Source of the DNA: Marmoricola sp.
Lineage (GTDB): Bacteria > Actinomycetota > Actinomycetes > Propionibacteriales > Nocardioidaceae
NCBI GenBank assembly: GCA_030151765.1
Contig: JASLCW010000420.1
Coordinates: 1-7,138 of the forward strand
DNA: 7,138 nucleotides
Direction of reading: 5' to 3'
This document shows positions 1-6,281 of this stretch, one piece after another. The notes under the pieces are model-generated. The model saw only the letters and a list, made by a program, of their open reading frames with translations, made no database searches and was not told the origin of the DNA. Within the stretch, counting starts at the first letter, position 1. Every line of letters starts with the position of its first letter. Position numbers and translations under genes: made by a program.

Positions 1-281
1 TCGCCAAGCAGGCGCTGCTCAACGGCCAGGTCGACGCGATCATCGCCGACCTGCCGACCGCGCTGTACATCACCGCTGCCGAGATCCCCGGCTCGACGGT
101 GGTCGGCCAGTTCACCCAGGTCAGCGGGCAGCCGGAGCAGTTCGGCATGCTGATGCAGAAGGGCAGTGCGCTCAAGACCTGCCTGGACCAGGCGCTGGCG
201 AAGGTGAAGAGCTCCGGCGAGCTCGCCGCCCTCGAGAAGCAGTGGCTCTCAACGAAGACCTCCATCCCGGTCATCAAGTGA
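1..281 (+). CDS. Polar amino-acid ABC transporter substrate-binding protein, C-terminal part (5' truncated)
   Basis: The reading frame is open from base 3 and ends at TGA 279-281, giving about 92 C-terminal residues; the start lies outside the window. The fragment contains LLNGQVDAIIADLPTALY, typical of the second lobe of family 3 solute-binding proteins (SBP_bac_3), where the Asp helps hold the amino-acid ligand. A closing helix follows (CLDQALAKVKSSGELAALEKQW), as in glutamine/glutamate/polar amino-acid binding proteins. The protein would be secreted or lipid-anchored and would deliver substrate to the permease encoded 13 bases downstream. The signal peptide and most ligand contacts are missing, so the substrate cannot be named. 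The family call is secure; the specificity is inferred from the adjacent HisM-type permease and GlnQ-type ATPase. Confidence 0.88.
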   Translation, partial: AKQALLNGQVDAIIADLPTALYITAAEIPGSTVVGQFTQVSGQPEQFGMLMQKGSALKTCLDQALAKVKSSGELAALEKQWLSTKTSIPVIK

Positions 282-294
282 GGCTCTCCCTCAC

Positions 295-1140
295 GTGAGC
301 GAGACCTGGGCGCCGAGCGAGCGGGAGCTCGAGCGGCGGAGGATCCGGCGGCAGGACAAGGTCCGCCGGACGGCGCTGGCGACCGCGATCACGATCGTGG
401 TCTTCGTGGCCGCCTGGCTACTGATCACGACGTCGCCCGGCTGGCCGCGGGTCAAGGAGACCTTCTTCGACTGGAAGGACATCAAGGACTCCTTCCCCTC
501 GGTGATCAAGGGCTTCTGGATCAACATCCGGATGTTCCTCGCCGCCGAGGTGATGATCCTGATCGTCGGCACGCTCGTGGCGGTCGTACGGCAGACGCGG
601 AGTCCGTGGCTGACCCCGCTGCGGATCGTGGCCGTCCTCTATACAGACATCTTCCGGGGCATCCCGACGATCGTGATCGTGCTCTTCTTCGGCTTCGGCC
701 TACCCGCCTTGAAGCTCAGCGGGGTGCCGACCAATGTCTTCTGGCTGGCCACCTTCGCGCTGGTGTCGTCGTACGGCGCCTATGTGGCCGAGGTGATTCG
801 CGCGGGCATCCTGTCCATCCACCCGTCGCAGATCGCGTCCGCCGAGGCACTCGCCCTGTCGCGCGGTCAGACGATGCGCCACGTGATCCTGCCCCAGGCT
901 TTCCGTCGAGTGCTGCCGCCGCTTCTCAACGACTTCGTCTCGCTGCAGAAGGACACGGCGCTGGCCTCGGTCGTCGCGGTCTTCGAGGCGGTCTTCGCCG
1001 CCACCGATTACTCGAACTATCACTTCAGCTACACGGGCCTGACTGTCGCCGCGGTCCTCTTCGTGCTGCTGACCATCCCCATGGCGAGGCTCACCGACTG
1101 GTTGATGATCCGGCAGATGCGACGGGACTTCGGACGATGA
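295..1140 (+). CDS. Polar amino-acid ABC transporter permease (HisM/GlnP type)
   Basis: This 281-residue inner-membrane permease starts at GTG 295, with a weak GTGAGG purine stretch overlapping the end of the previous gene. A charged cytoplasmic N-terminus (ERELERRRIRRQDKVRR) precedes hydrophobic segments at about residues 28-46, 75-98, 112-135, 148-170, 224-238 and 246-266. The EAA loop that docks on the ATPase is clear at about 183-203 (SAEALALSRGQTMRHVILPQ), with the family's conserved G and ILP. The motif DIFRGIPTIV near residue 118 is characteristic of polar amino-acid permeases. The 13-base gap upstream and the ATGA overlap with the ATPase gene indicate one operon. Only one permease gene is present, so the transporter probably uses a homodimer. 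The substrate is unresolved, but glutamate, glutamine or another polar amino acid is most likely. Confidence 0.93.
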   Translation: MSETWAPSERELERRRIRRQDKVRRTALATAITIVVFVAAWLLITTSPGWPRVKETFFDWKDIKDSFPSVIKGFWINIRMFLAAEVMILIVGTLVAVVRQTRSPWLTPLRIVAVLYTDIFRGIPTIVIVLFFGFGLPALKLSGVPTNVFWLATFALVSSYGAYVAEVIRAGILSIHPSQIASAEALALSRGQTMRHVILPQAFRRVLPPLLNDFVSLQKDTALASVVAVFEAVFAATDYSNYHFSYTGLTVAAVLFVLLTIPMARLTDWLMIRQMRRDFGR

Positions 1141-1868
1141 GCGAACTCCTCCGCCTCGAGCACCTGCGCAAGTCCTACAAGCACAAGGTCGTCCTGGACG
1201 ACATCTCGCTGAGCATCGACCAGCACCAGGTGATCTGCCTGATCGGCTCGTCCGGCTCGGGCAAGTCGACCCTGTTGCGCTGCATCAACCTGCTGGAGGA
1301 GATCGACGACGGCGTCATCGTTTTCGACGGCGACGAGATCAGCGATCCGCGGGTCAACACCCGCGCCGTACGACGTGACATCGGGATGGTCTTCCAGGCC
1401 TACAACCTCTTCCCGCACCTGAGTGTCCTGCAGAACTGCGTGCTCGCGCCGATGAAGGTCGGCAAGGTGAGCAGGGCCGAGGCCGAGGAACGGGCGCGCG
1501 GGCATCTGCAGAAATTCGGGCTCGGCGACCTCGCCGATGCGCACCCCGATCGGCTCTCCGGTGGCCAACAGCAGCGGGCCGCCCTGGTCCGCGCGCTGTG
1601 CACCCAGCCGCGGCTGCTCCTCCTCGACGAGATCACCGCGGCGCTCGACCCCGAGCTCGTCGGTGAGGTGCTGGAGATCGTCCGTGCCGAGGCCGAGGCC
1701 GGGATGACGATGGTCCTGGCCACCCATGAGATGGACTTCGCCCGCGAGGTCGCCGACCAGGTCTGCTTCCTGGACAACGGCCGGATCCTCGAGCAGGGCA
1801 CGCCGGCCGAGATCTTCGGCAGTCCCCGTGAGGAGCGCACCCGGCAGTTCCTCGCCCGCGTCCGCTGA
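1137..1868 (+). CDS. Polar amino-acid ABC transporter ATP-binding protein (GlnQ/HisP type)
   Basis: This 243-residue cytoplasmic ATPase energises the transporter. Its ATG 1137 overlaps the permease stop as ATGA, so translation is probably coupled. All nucleotide-binding elements are visible: Walker A GSSGSGKST (37-45), Q-loop VFQ (Gln87), signature LSGGQQQR (140-147), Walker B LLLLDE (160-165), D-loop ALDPE (169-173) and switch His197 in ATHEMDFA. The phrase AYNLFPHLSVLQN after the Q-loop and DEITAALDPELVGEVL are typical of the amino-acid importer subfamily. Minor departures are RAALVRAL after the signature, where many relatives have RVAIARAL, and Thr-Ala after the Walker B Glu. Neither affects a catalytic residue. 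The frame is also open upstream to 606, but that part is a shadow of the permease. Confidence 0.95.
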   Translation: MSELLRLEHLRKSYKHKVVLDDISLSIDQHQVICLIGSSGSGKSTLLRCINLLEEIDDGVIVFDGDEISDPRVNTRAVRRDIGMVFQAYNLFPHLSVLQNCVLAPMKVGKVSRAEAEERARGHLQKFGLGDLADAHPDRLSGGQQQRAALVRALCTQPRLLLLDEITAALDPELVGEVLEIVRAEAEAGMTMVLATHEMDFAREVADQVCFLDNGRILEQGTPAEIFGSPREERTRQFLARVR

Positions 1869-1894
1869 GGCTTTCCCGGGCACCCGCGCGACTG

Positions 1895-1911
1895 TGACAG
1901 TGAACCTGTCA
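1895..1911. promoter_or_regulatory. Perfect palindrome before the racemase gene, candidate operator
   Basis: TGACAG TGAAC CTGTCA is a perfect inverted repeat with 6-base arms and a 5-base spacer, in the 42-base gap between the ABC operon and the racemase gene. Its last base is the A of the candidate start ATG 1911. A CATGAT hexamer at 1910-1915 could act as a weak -10 for transcription beginning near GTG 1923. The palindrome would then lie between -35 and -10, a usual place for a repressor site. The arms are short, and no regulator gene is present to pair it with. The operator role is inference. Confidence 0.35.
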
Positions 1912-3074
1912 TGATCGGGTTCGTGACTTATGAACTGGGCAAGGGCACAGGCCCGCTGAAGGGTGTCAAGGTCGTCGAGCTGGCCGGCATCGGCCCCGGG
2001 CCGCACGCCTGCATGATCCTCGCCGACCTCGGCGCCGACGTGATCCGGGTGGACCGCCCGGGGGGCGCCACCATCGGCGGCGGCTCCACGGACATCCTCA
2101 ACCGCGGTCGGCCCAGCATCGCGCTCAACCTCAAGGACCCGCGCGCGGTCGAGACCGTGATGCAGCTCGTCGAGGAGGCGGACATCCTCATCGAGGGCAT
2201 GCGCCCCGGTGTCACCGAGCGGCTCGGGCTCGGCCCCGAGGACTGCCGCGTCCGCAACCCGAAGCTGGTCTACGGCCGGATGACCGGCTGGGGCCAGGAC
2301 GGTCCCTGGGCACAGGCCGCGGGCCACGACATGAACTACATCGCCATCACGGGAGCGCTGTACGGCCTGGGGCAGGACAAGGCCCGGCCGCACTTCCCGA
2401 ACAACCTGGTGGGCGACTTCGGCGGCGGCTCGACGTACCTCGTCATCGGCCTGCTCGCGGCGCTTCTCGAGGCCAAGGTCTCCGGCGAGGGCCAGGTCGT
2501 GGATGCCGCGATCGTCGACGGTACGGCGCACCTCAACGCGATGGGCGCCGCCTTCGCGGTCAGTGGTCTCCAGGGCGAGGAGCGACTCTCCGGCCTGCTC
2601 GACGGCGGTACGCCGTACTACGACATCTACGAGACCGCCGACGGCCGGCACATGTCCGTCGGTGCCCTCGAGCCGCAGTTCTACGCCGAGCTCGTCGAGA
2701 AGCTCGGTGTCGAGGCGCCCGATCGCTACGACCCGAAGAACTTCGCGGAACTGCGCCGGGTGCTGACCGAGGCATTCAAGTCGAAGACCCAGGCGGAGTG
2801 GGCCGAGGTCTTCGACGCCACCGACGCCTGCGTGGCCCCGATCATCCCGATCAAGGAGGCCTTCGAGCACCCGCACATCGCCGCCCGGGAGATCTTCGTC
2901 GAGCGCGACGGGATCACCCAGCCCGCCCCGGCCCCACGCTTCTCCCGTACGGCGCCCTCCCTGACCACCGGCCCCAACGTCGCCGGTCAGAGCACCCGGG
3001 AGGCGCTCACCGCCTGGGGCATCACGGATGTCGAAGGGTTGATCGCGGAGGGTGTCGCCGTACAGGCGGAGTGA
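1911..3074 (+). CDS. mcr: Alpha-methylacyl-CoA racemase (class III CoA-transferase fold)
   Basis: This cytoplasmic enzyme of the CaiB/BaiF fold probably interconverts (2R)- and (2S)-2-methylacyl-CoA thioesters so that branched-chain or sterol-derived acyl-CoAs can enter beta-oxidation. From ATG 1911 it has 387 residues; from GTG 1923 it would have 383. The start is uncertain because neither codon has a good ribosome-binding site. VVELAGIGPGPHACMILADLGADVIRVDRP (22-50 region) is the family's N-terminal nucleotide-binding part. The catalytic residues fall at His139 (AGHDMNYI), Asp169 (GDFGGG) and Glu254 (GALEPQFY). Their spacings of 30 and 85 equal those of His126/Asp156/Glu241 in the M. tuberculosis racemase as I recall them. 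VDGTAHL, LDGGTPYYDIY, DACVAPI and PAPRFSRT are also family-typical. A formyl-CoA or other CoA-transferase is the alternative, made less likely by this triad and the GIGPGPH motif. It sits 42 bases after the ABC operon, with no evident functional link. Confidence 0.9.
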   Translation: MIGFVTYELGKGTGPLKGVKVVELAGIGPGPHACMILADLGADVIRVDRPGGATIGGGSTDILNRGRPSIALNLKDPRAVETVMQLVEEADILIEGMRPGVTERLGLGPEDCRVRNPKLVYGRMTGWGQDGPWAQAAGHDMNYIAITGALYGLGQDKARPHFPNNLVGDFGGGSTYLVIGLLAALLEAKVSGEGQVVDAAIVDGTAHLNAMGAAFAVSGLQGEERLSGLLDGGTPYYDIYETADGRHMSVGALEPQFYAELVEKLGVEAPDRYDPKNFAELRRVLTEAFKSKTQAEWAEVFDATDACVAPIIPIKEAFEHPHIAAREIFVERDGITQPAPAPRFSRTAPSLTTGPNVAGQSTREALTAWGITDVEGLIAEGVAVQAE

Positions 3075-3080
3075 GCCGGG

Positions 3081-3176
3081 CACAGGTTTCCCATGTGATC
3101 CATCCGAACCGATGGATCACATGGGATGCATCGTGTGTGATGTCCCGGTTTCTCGTGGCGACATGGGAAACCCGTG
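3081..3176. repeat. 96-bp inverted-repeat element, possibly a miniature mobile or REP-like repeat
   Basis: The ends of this noncoding block match as inverted repeats: CACAGGTTTCCCATGT at 3081-3096 against ACATGGGAAACCCGTG at 3161-3176, 15 of 16 paired with 12 contiguous. Inside, TCCCATGTGATCCATC (3089-3104) pairs perfectly with GATGGATCACATGGGA (3111-3126) around a 6-base loop. GATGCATC (3125-3132) is a perfect palindrome, and GGTTTC (3147-3152) can pair with GAAACC (3167-3172). The left end can therefore pair with two different partners. It begins 6 bases after the racemase stop, so it may also end that transcript, although there is no T-tract. Reading it as a dispersed mobile or REP-like element is inference; the window shows one copy and no clear target-site duplication. 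Confidence 0.6.
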
Positions 3177-3193
3177 GCCAGTGGGACGAAGAG

Positions 3194-3257
3194 ACCGGCC
3201 CAGGAGCTGCCTGGGGTACGGGGTGCGGCCGTGACCCCGGCCTGCTCCCGGGCCGGT
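3194..3257 (-). terminator. Long GC-rich hairpin downstream of the sigma/membrane-protein operon
   Basis: ACCGGCCC-A-GGAGC (3194-3207) pairs with GCTCC-C-GGGCCGGT (3244-3257): 13 of 14 positions pair, with one internal A/C mismatch. Within the loop, CGGGGT (3219-3224) pairs with ACCCCG (3234-3239). The structure begins 13 bases past the stop of the leftward membrane-protein gene and is the obvious candidate for ending that transcript. No run of U follows, which is common for terminators in high-GC actinobacteria but also means that termination is inferred from position and stability only. It could serve both strands together with the adjacent repeat element. Confidence 0.5.
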
Positions 3258-3269
3258 GATTGTGGGGGC

Positions 3270-4055
3270 TCAGTGAGCCTTCTTCGGATGGCCGGGCTTC
3301 GACGACGGCGTCGGCTCGACCGGGTGCGGTGGATGGACTGGGTGCGCCGGGTGAGTCGGGTCGGCGGCCTGGGTCGGCTTCGGCGGACGGGTCGGATCCG
3401 CGCTCTGAGTCGGCTTGGCCGGATGACTCGGGTGGACCGGGTGCGCGGGGTGAGTCGGGCTGGTCGCCTGGGTGGGCTTGGGCGGGTGCGTCGGGTGCGT
3501 CACCACGAGTCCGCAGTAGGTCGCGACCTCGTCTGTGCCGCCGGCCGCGGTGATCAGCGCCGAGAAGGCCGGCGACGAGGACCACTGGCCGTGGCTGCTC
3601 TTGTGCGCGAGCCAGGCATTGCAGGTGCCGCGAAGCGAGGGATCCGGCGTCCCGGCCGCAGTCGGGGTCGGCCCCTCGGTCGGCGACGCGGCCCGGGTCG
3701 GCCCGACGGGGTGCGTCGGATGAGCAGGGTGGGTCGGCTGTGCGTGATGGCGGGTGACCAGCGGGATGTGCGCGCCCTGACTGGCCGCGAAGGCCACGCC
3801 ACCGCCAGCGAGCGCCAGGCCGAGGGCCCCGGCGATGGGCACGGCCAGCTTCCTGTGCACACGCGTCGGCGCGAGCACGCCGGACGGGGCGGACGCCCTC
3901 GCGGCGCGGAAGGCGGCCAGCGCCTCCGCCTCACCGGGCGCATCGGCCGGCGTGGCGGCGTCCCGGAGCAGCCCGCTGACCTCGTCCGCGCCCGTGGGCG
4001 CGTCGAGGATCCGCTCGGCCTGCCGGCGGCCGATCCGATTGCGTCGCGTGCTCAT
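3270..4055 (-). CDS. Single-pass membrane protein with His/Pro-rich repeat tail, putative anti-sigma partner
   Basis: This 261-residue protein begins inside the sigma gene's stop (ATGA overlap), so the two are almost certainly co-translated. A cytoplasmic N-terminus (1-68) carries the LL...EAEALAAFRAAR pattern I associate with membrane proteins encoded after actinobacterial ECF sigma factors. One hydrophobic segment follows at about 70-92 (LAVPIAGALGLALAGGGVAF). The outside part has a first His/Pro/Thr stretch (103-120), then a compact region (143-185, GTCNAWLAHK...VATYCGLVV) with only Cys145 and Cys181, a plausible disulfide. The last 75 residues have 12 His among many Pro and contain a 33-residue tandem repeat. 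It probably holds the sigma factor at the membrane and releases it on an outside signal. It lacks the HxxxCxxC zinc anti-sigma motif, and I recognise no known anti-sigma domain, so that role rests on gene order and topology. Metal binding by the tail is inference. Confidence 0.82.
   Translation of the reverse strand: MSTRRNRIGRRQAERILDAPTGADEVSGLLRDAATPADAPGEAEALAAFRAARASAPSGVLAPTRVHRKLAVPIAGALGLALAGGGVAFAASQGAHIPLVTRHHAQPTHPAHPTHPVGPTRAASPTEGPTPTAAGTPDPSLRGTCNAWLAHKSSHGQWSSSPAFSALITAAGGTDEVATYCGLVVTHPTHPPKPTQATSPTHPAHPVHPSHPAKPTQSADPTRPPKPTQAADPTHPAHPVHPPHPVEPTPSSKPGHPKKAH
3309..3491 (-). repeat. Coding tandem repeat (33-residue period) in the His/Pro-rich tail
   Basis: In the membrane protein, residues 189-221 and 222-249 are two copies of a 33-residue unit (99 bases), the second incomplete. 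Copy one has PPKPTQATSPTHPAHPVHP and copy two has PPKPTQAADPTHPAHPVHP. A shorter PTHPAHPTHP lies earlier at 107-116. Each unit presents a run of HP dipeptides with three to four closely spaced His. On the + strand this appears as GGGTG/GGTCGG-rich repetition. Such a repeat can vary in copy number between strains by slippage. Confidence 0.75.
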
Positions 4056-4621
4056 CTCGTACCTTCAGCGTCGGAGGGCCCCAAAGTGTCACTGGCTTCG
4101 CCGGCGAGCCTTTCCTGGAGCGCGTTCAGCCCCCGGTAGGCGGCGGTTCGTACGGCGCCCGGACGCCGGCCCAGCACCCGGCCCGCGGTCTTCGCATCGA
4201 GTGCCATCACCGAGCGGAGCAGCACCGCCTCGGCCTGTTCGGGCGGGAGCGAGCGGATCAGTTCCATCGCCCGGTCGGTCCCGATCGTGTCGAGGGCGAG
4301 CGTCTCGGCGGAGGGCGTCGTACCGGCGTGGTCGTGGGGATCCACGTCGGCCACCGGCCGCCGCGCCTGGCTGCGCAGCAGGTCGAGCGCGCGATTGCGG
4401 GCGATCGAGGTGATCCATCCGCGGAAGCCGTCGGCCGTGCCCCGGAAGCTGCCGAGATCGCGCACCGCCTGGGCCCAGGCCTCGGCGGCGACGTCGAGGG
4501 CGTCGTCGGCGCCGACCATGCCGGTGAGATAGCGCAGCAGCCGCGGCTGGATCTCCCGATAGGCGACCGTGAAAGCGGCCTCGTCGCCGGCCAGCAGGGC
4601 ATGCAGGAGGTCCTCGTCCAT
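4052..4621 (-). CDS. ECF-type (group 4) RNA polymerase sigma factor
   Basis: This 189-residue sigma-70 family protein would direct RNA polymerase to a small regulon. ATG 4621 is chosen because AGGAGG and GGAGG precede it directly. The frame is open to 4696, but that extension is basic, low-complexity and unlike a sigma N-terminus. Region 2 spans about residues 13-85: RLLRYLTGMVGADDALDVAAEAW, then FRGTADGFRGWITSIARNRALDLLR, the family-typical WI..IARNRALDLLR block. Region 4 spans about 123-172: LPPEQAEAVLLRSVMALDAKTAGRVLGRRPGAVRTAAYRGLNAL, with the helix-turn-helix. An acidic, variable linker (VADVDPHDHAG) separates them. The gene overlaps the downstream membrane-protein gene by ATGA, the usual sigma/anti-sigma layout. 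The likely targets are its own operon and perhaps the divergent LVIVD/DUF305 operon, but I find no convincing ECF-type -35 (GGAAC-like) in the shared spacer. Confidence 0.92.
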   Translation of the reverse strand: MDEDLLHALLAGDEAAFTVAYREIQPRLLRYLTGMVGADDALDVAAEAWAQAVRDLGSFRGTADGFRGWITSIARNRALDLLRSQARRPVADVDPHDHAGTTPSAETLALDTIGTDRAMELIRSLPPEQAEAVLLRSVMALDAKTAGRVLGRRPGAVRTAAYRGLNALQERLAGEASDTLGPSDAEGTR

Positions 4622-4625
4622 CCCG

Positions 4626-4636
4626 CCTCCCCTCCT
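4626..4636 (-). promoter_or_regulatory. Ribosome-binding site deciding the sigma-factor start
   Basis: On the minus strand AGGAGG (4636-4631) lies 9 bases, and GGAGG (4630-4626) 4 bases, before ATG 4621. It is the strongest Shine-Dalgarno sequence I see in the window, and it rules for the 189-residue start over the longer open frame. Confidence 0.75.
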
Positions 4637-4713
4637 TCGCCGGCACGACAACGACTCCCCGAGTATGCAAGGCGTGCGGGTACGCCGGAGCCGCATCCCG
4701 CCGGTGAGACGCC

Positions 4714-4742
4714 TGCTCGGACGTGAATTCTCTGACTACTCT
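4714..4742 (+). promoter_or_regulatory. Candidate promoter of the LVIVD/DUF305 operon (leaderless)
   Basis: TACTCT (4737-4742) fits the actinobacterial TAnnnT -10 pattern. It ends 6 bases before ATG 4749, so transcription would start at or next to the A of the start codon. No Shine-Dalgarno sequence precedes that ATG (TCTCAGCCC), which fits a leaderless message. The -35 region around 4714-4719 (TGCTCG) is poor, so a factor other than the main sigma may be needed. The sigma gene is divergent across the same 127-base spacer. Its own promoter is unclear: CATACT at 4675-4670 on the minus strand is a weak possibility. Confidence 0.35.
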
Positions 4743-4748
4743 CAGCCC

Positions 4749-6281
4749 ATGAAGCGGATGGCGGGCCGACGCTCACGACTCCGACGCATGGTGCTGGCGG
4801 CGGTGGCCGCCGGACTGGGCCTGAGCCTCGTCCAGAGTGCAGCGGCTCTCGGCTCCGGGGACGGACTCACCGGCCCGACGCTGCCGCTCAACGACCTCGA
4901 GGCGCTGACCGCGCTCACGGGCGCGCAGCTCGCGAATCAGCTCCCAGTCCGGATGATCCCGGCGCCGCGCCTCCACGCCGTACCGCGGGCGAAGTGCGGC
5001 CCCGGATCGACGCCTCTCAAAGGCATGCAAGGCCGCGTGACCGGCGCGGACATCAACTCGCCGGCGGCGGCCAAGGGCTGGACCTGCAATGTCCGCCAGG
5101 TCTCCCGGCTGGTCACCCCGGGCGGCTTCCGGGTGTGGCGCTATCGAGACCCGGCCGGCCACACCTGCGCCTTCTACGACACCTCCTTCACCGGACCGGC
5201 CAACCTGATCAGCCTGCTCGCCGGACCGACCCTCGGGACCAAGGTCGTCGACATGAGCGACCCGAAGAAGCCGCGCTACACCGCCACCCTGACCTCTCCG
5301 GGCATGCTCGCTCCCCACGAGTCACTCAATCTCAATGTCCGCCGTGGCCTGCTCGGTGCCGAGGTTGGCAACGGCCTCACGCTGCCCGGCACCTTCGACC
5401 TGTACGACGTCAGCCGGGACTGCCGGCACCCGCAGTTGCTCTCGCAGATGCCGATCGTGACCGGCCACGAGAGCGGCTTCAGTCCGGACGGCCGTACCTT
5501 CTGGGTGGCCGGCGGTGCCGGATTCATCTATGCCTTCGACGTCAGCGACCCGCGCAAGCCGAAGGAGATCTGGAAGGGCGGCTACTTCAGCCACGGCCTC
5601 AACGTCTCCGCCGACGGCAATCTGCTCTTCCAGACCGACCCGATCAACGGCAACCTGGGCATTCTCGACGTCAGCCAGATCCAGGCCCGCAAGGCGCATC
5701 CGCAGGTCCGCGATCTCAGCCGGTCCAGTTGGAGCACGGTCTCCATCCCGCAGAACACCATCCCCTTCACTCGGCGCGGCCATCACTTCCTGATCGAGTT
5801 CGACGAGTTCGCCTTCCGCTTCAATCCGGTGACCATCGCGGACCGTCCGGGCTCTGCCCGGATCATCAACGTCGACAACCCCCGCAAGCCCCGGATCGTC
5901 TCGGACCTGCGCCTAGCGGTGAACATGCCGGCCAACCACAAGAAGGCCGCGGGCGACCCGACGCCGCTGGGGACGAGCCAGGTGCTCGGCAATGCCTTCC
6001 ACTACTGCGGGATCCCACGGGTGCAGAACCCGACGATCGTCGCCTGCTCCGCGACCAACTCCGGACTGCGCATCTTCGACATCCGCAAGCCGGCGCATCC
6101 GCGCGAGATCGGCTACTTCGTGGCGCCGCCGAAGCTGGGTCGCCCGCTCGGATTGCTGCCCGGCAATGTCGCCATGTCGCAGCCCGCCTTCGACGCGGCT
6201 CGCCGGCAGGTCTGGTACACCGACGCGGGCTCGGGCTTCTATGTGCTGCAGTTGAACAAGCGGTCGTGGCCGAAGCGGTGA
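4749..6281 (+). CDS. Exported LVIVD-repeat (beta-propeller-like) protein
   Basis: ATG 4749 gives 510 residues. The N-terminus is a clear export signal: a basic start (MKRMAGRRSRLRR), a hydrophobic core (MVLAAVAAGLGLSLVQS, 14-30) and probable cleavage after AAA at 31-33. The mature part holds at least six LVIVD-type blades of the form hydrophobic-DVSDPxKPxxh: near 164-181 (VVDMSDPKKP), 216-228 (LYDVSRDCRHP), 260-275 (AFDVSDPRKP), 303-320 (ILDVSQIQARKAHP), 370-387 (IINVDNPRKP) and 440-457 (IFDIRKPAHP), with a closing WYTDAGSGFYVLQL. Six Cys (83, 113, 140, 225, 420, 433) suit disulfides outside the cell. LVIVD proteins are presumed surface beta-propellers without a known reaction. The stop overlaps the DUF305 gene's start, so the two proteins are probably made together and may cooperate. 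The frame is open upstream to 4569, but that overlaps the sigma gene and precedes the signal peptide. Confidence 0.88.
   Translation: MKRMAGRRSRLRRMVLAAVAAGLGLSLVQSAAALGSGDGLTGPTLPLNDLEALTALTGAQLANQLPVRMIPAPRLHAVPRAKCGPGSTPLKGMQGRVTGADINSPAAAKGWTCNVRQVSRLVTPGGFRVWRYRDPAGHTCAFYDTSFTGPANLISLLAGPTLGTKVVDMSDPKKPRYTATLTSPGMLAPHESLNLNVRRGLLGAEVGNGLTLPGTFDLYDVSRDCRHPQLLSQMPIVTGHESGFSPDGRTFWVAGGAGFIYAFDVSDPRKPKEIWKGGYFSHGLNVSADGNLLFQTDPINGNLGILDVSQIQARKAHPQVRDLSRSSWSTVSIPQNTIPFTRRGHHFLIEFDEFAFRFNPVTIADRPGSARIINVDNPRKPRIVSDLRLAVNMPANHKKAAGDPTPLGTSQVLGNAFHYCGIPRVQNPTIVACSATNSGLRIFDIRKPAHPREIGYFVAPPKLGRPLGLLPGNVAMSQPAFDAARRQVWYTDAGSGFYVLQLNKRSWPKR

Noticed and set aside
606..1136. Upstream extension of the ATPase frame
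   Set aside because: It lies within the permease gene, is Arg/Pro-rich and has no similarity to an ATPase N-terminus; ATG 1137 gives a normal family length.
1869..1894. Intrinsic terminator after the ABC operon
   Set aside because: CCCGGG is only a 6-base palindrome and there is no stem with a T-tract, so I cannot support termination here.
1029..3083. A 684-residue open frame on the minus strand across the ATPase and racemase genes
   Set aside because: It is the antisense shadow of two well-supported genes. The translation is Gly/Arg/Asp/Val-rich without domains, as expected in high-GC DNA.
3081..3176. Complete insertion sequence
   Set aside because: There is no transposase frame and no clear target duplication; at most a miniature nonautonomous element.
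3300..3490. CRISPR-like or noncoding G-rich repeats
   Set aside because: Units are irregular with no unique spacers, and they are explained by the His/Pro coding repeat on the minus strand.
3022..3585. Minus-strand 187-residue frame across the repeat element and membrane-protein gene
   Set aside because: It shadows the tail of the membrane-protein gene in another frame and then translates the inverted-repeat element. No coding signal is apparent.
4622..4696. N-terminal extension of the sigma factor to 4696
   Set aside because: It is basic and low in complexity, and it would place the strong AGGAGG inside the gene; ATG 4621 fits both the ribosome-binding site and the family.
4994..6277. Upstream extension of the DUF305 frame
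   Set aside because: It is a +1-frame shadow of the LVIVD gene; the real start with a membrane anchor is at the stop/start overlap.
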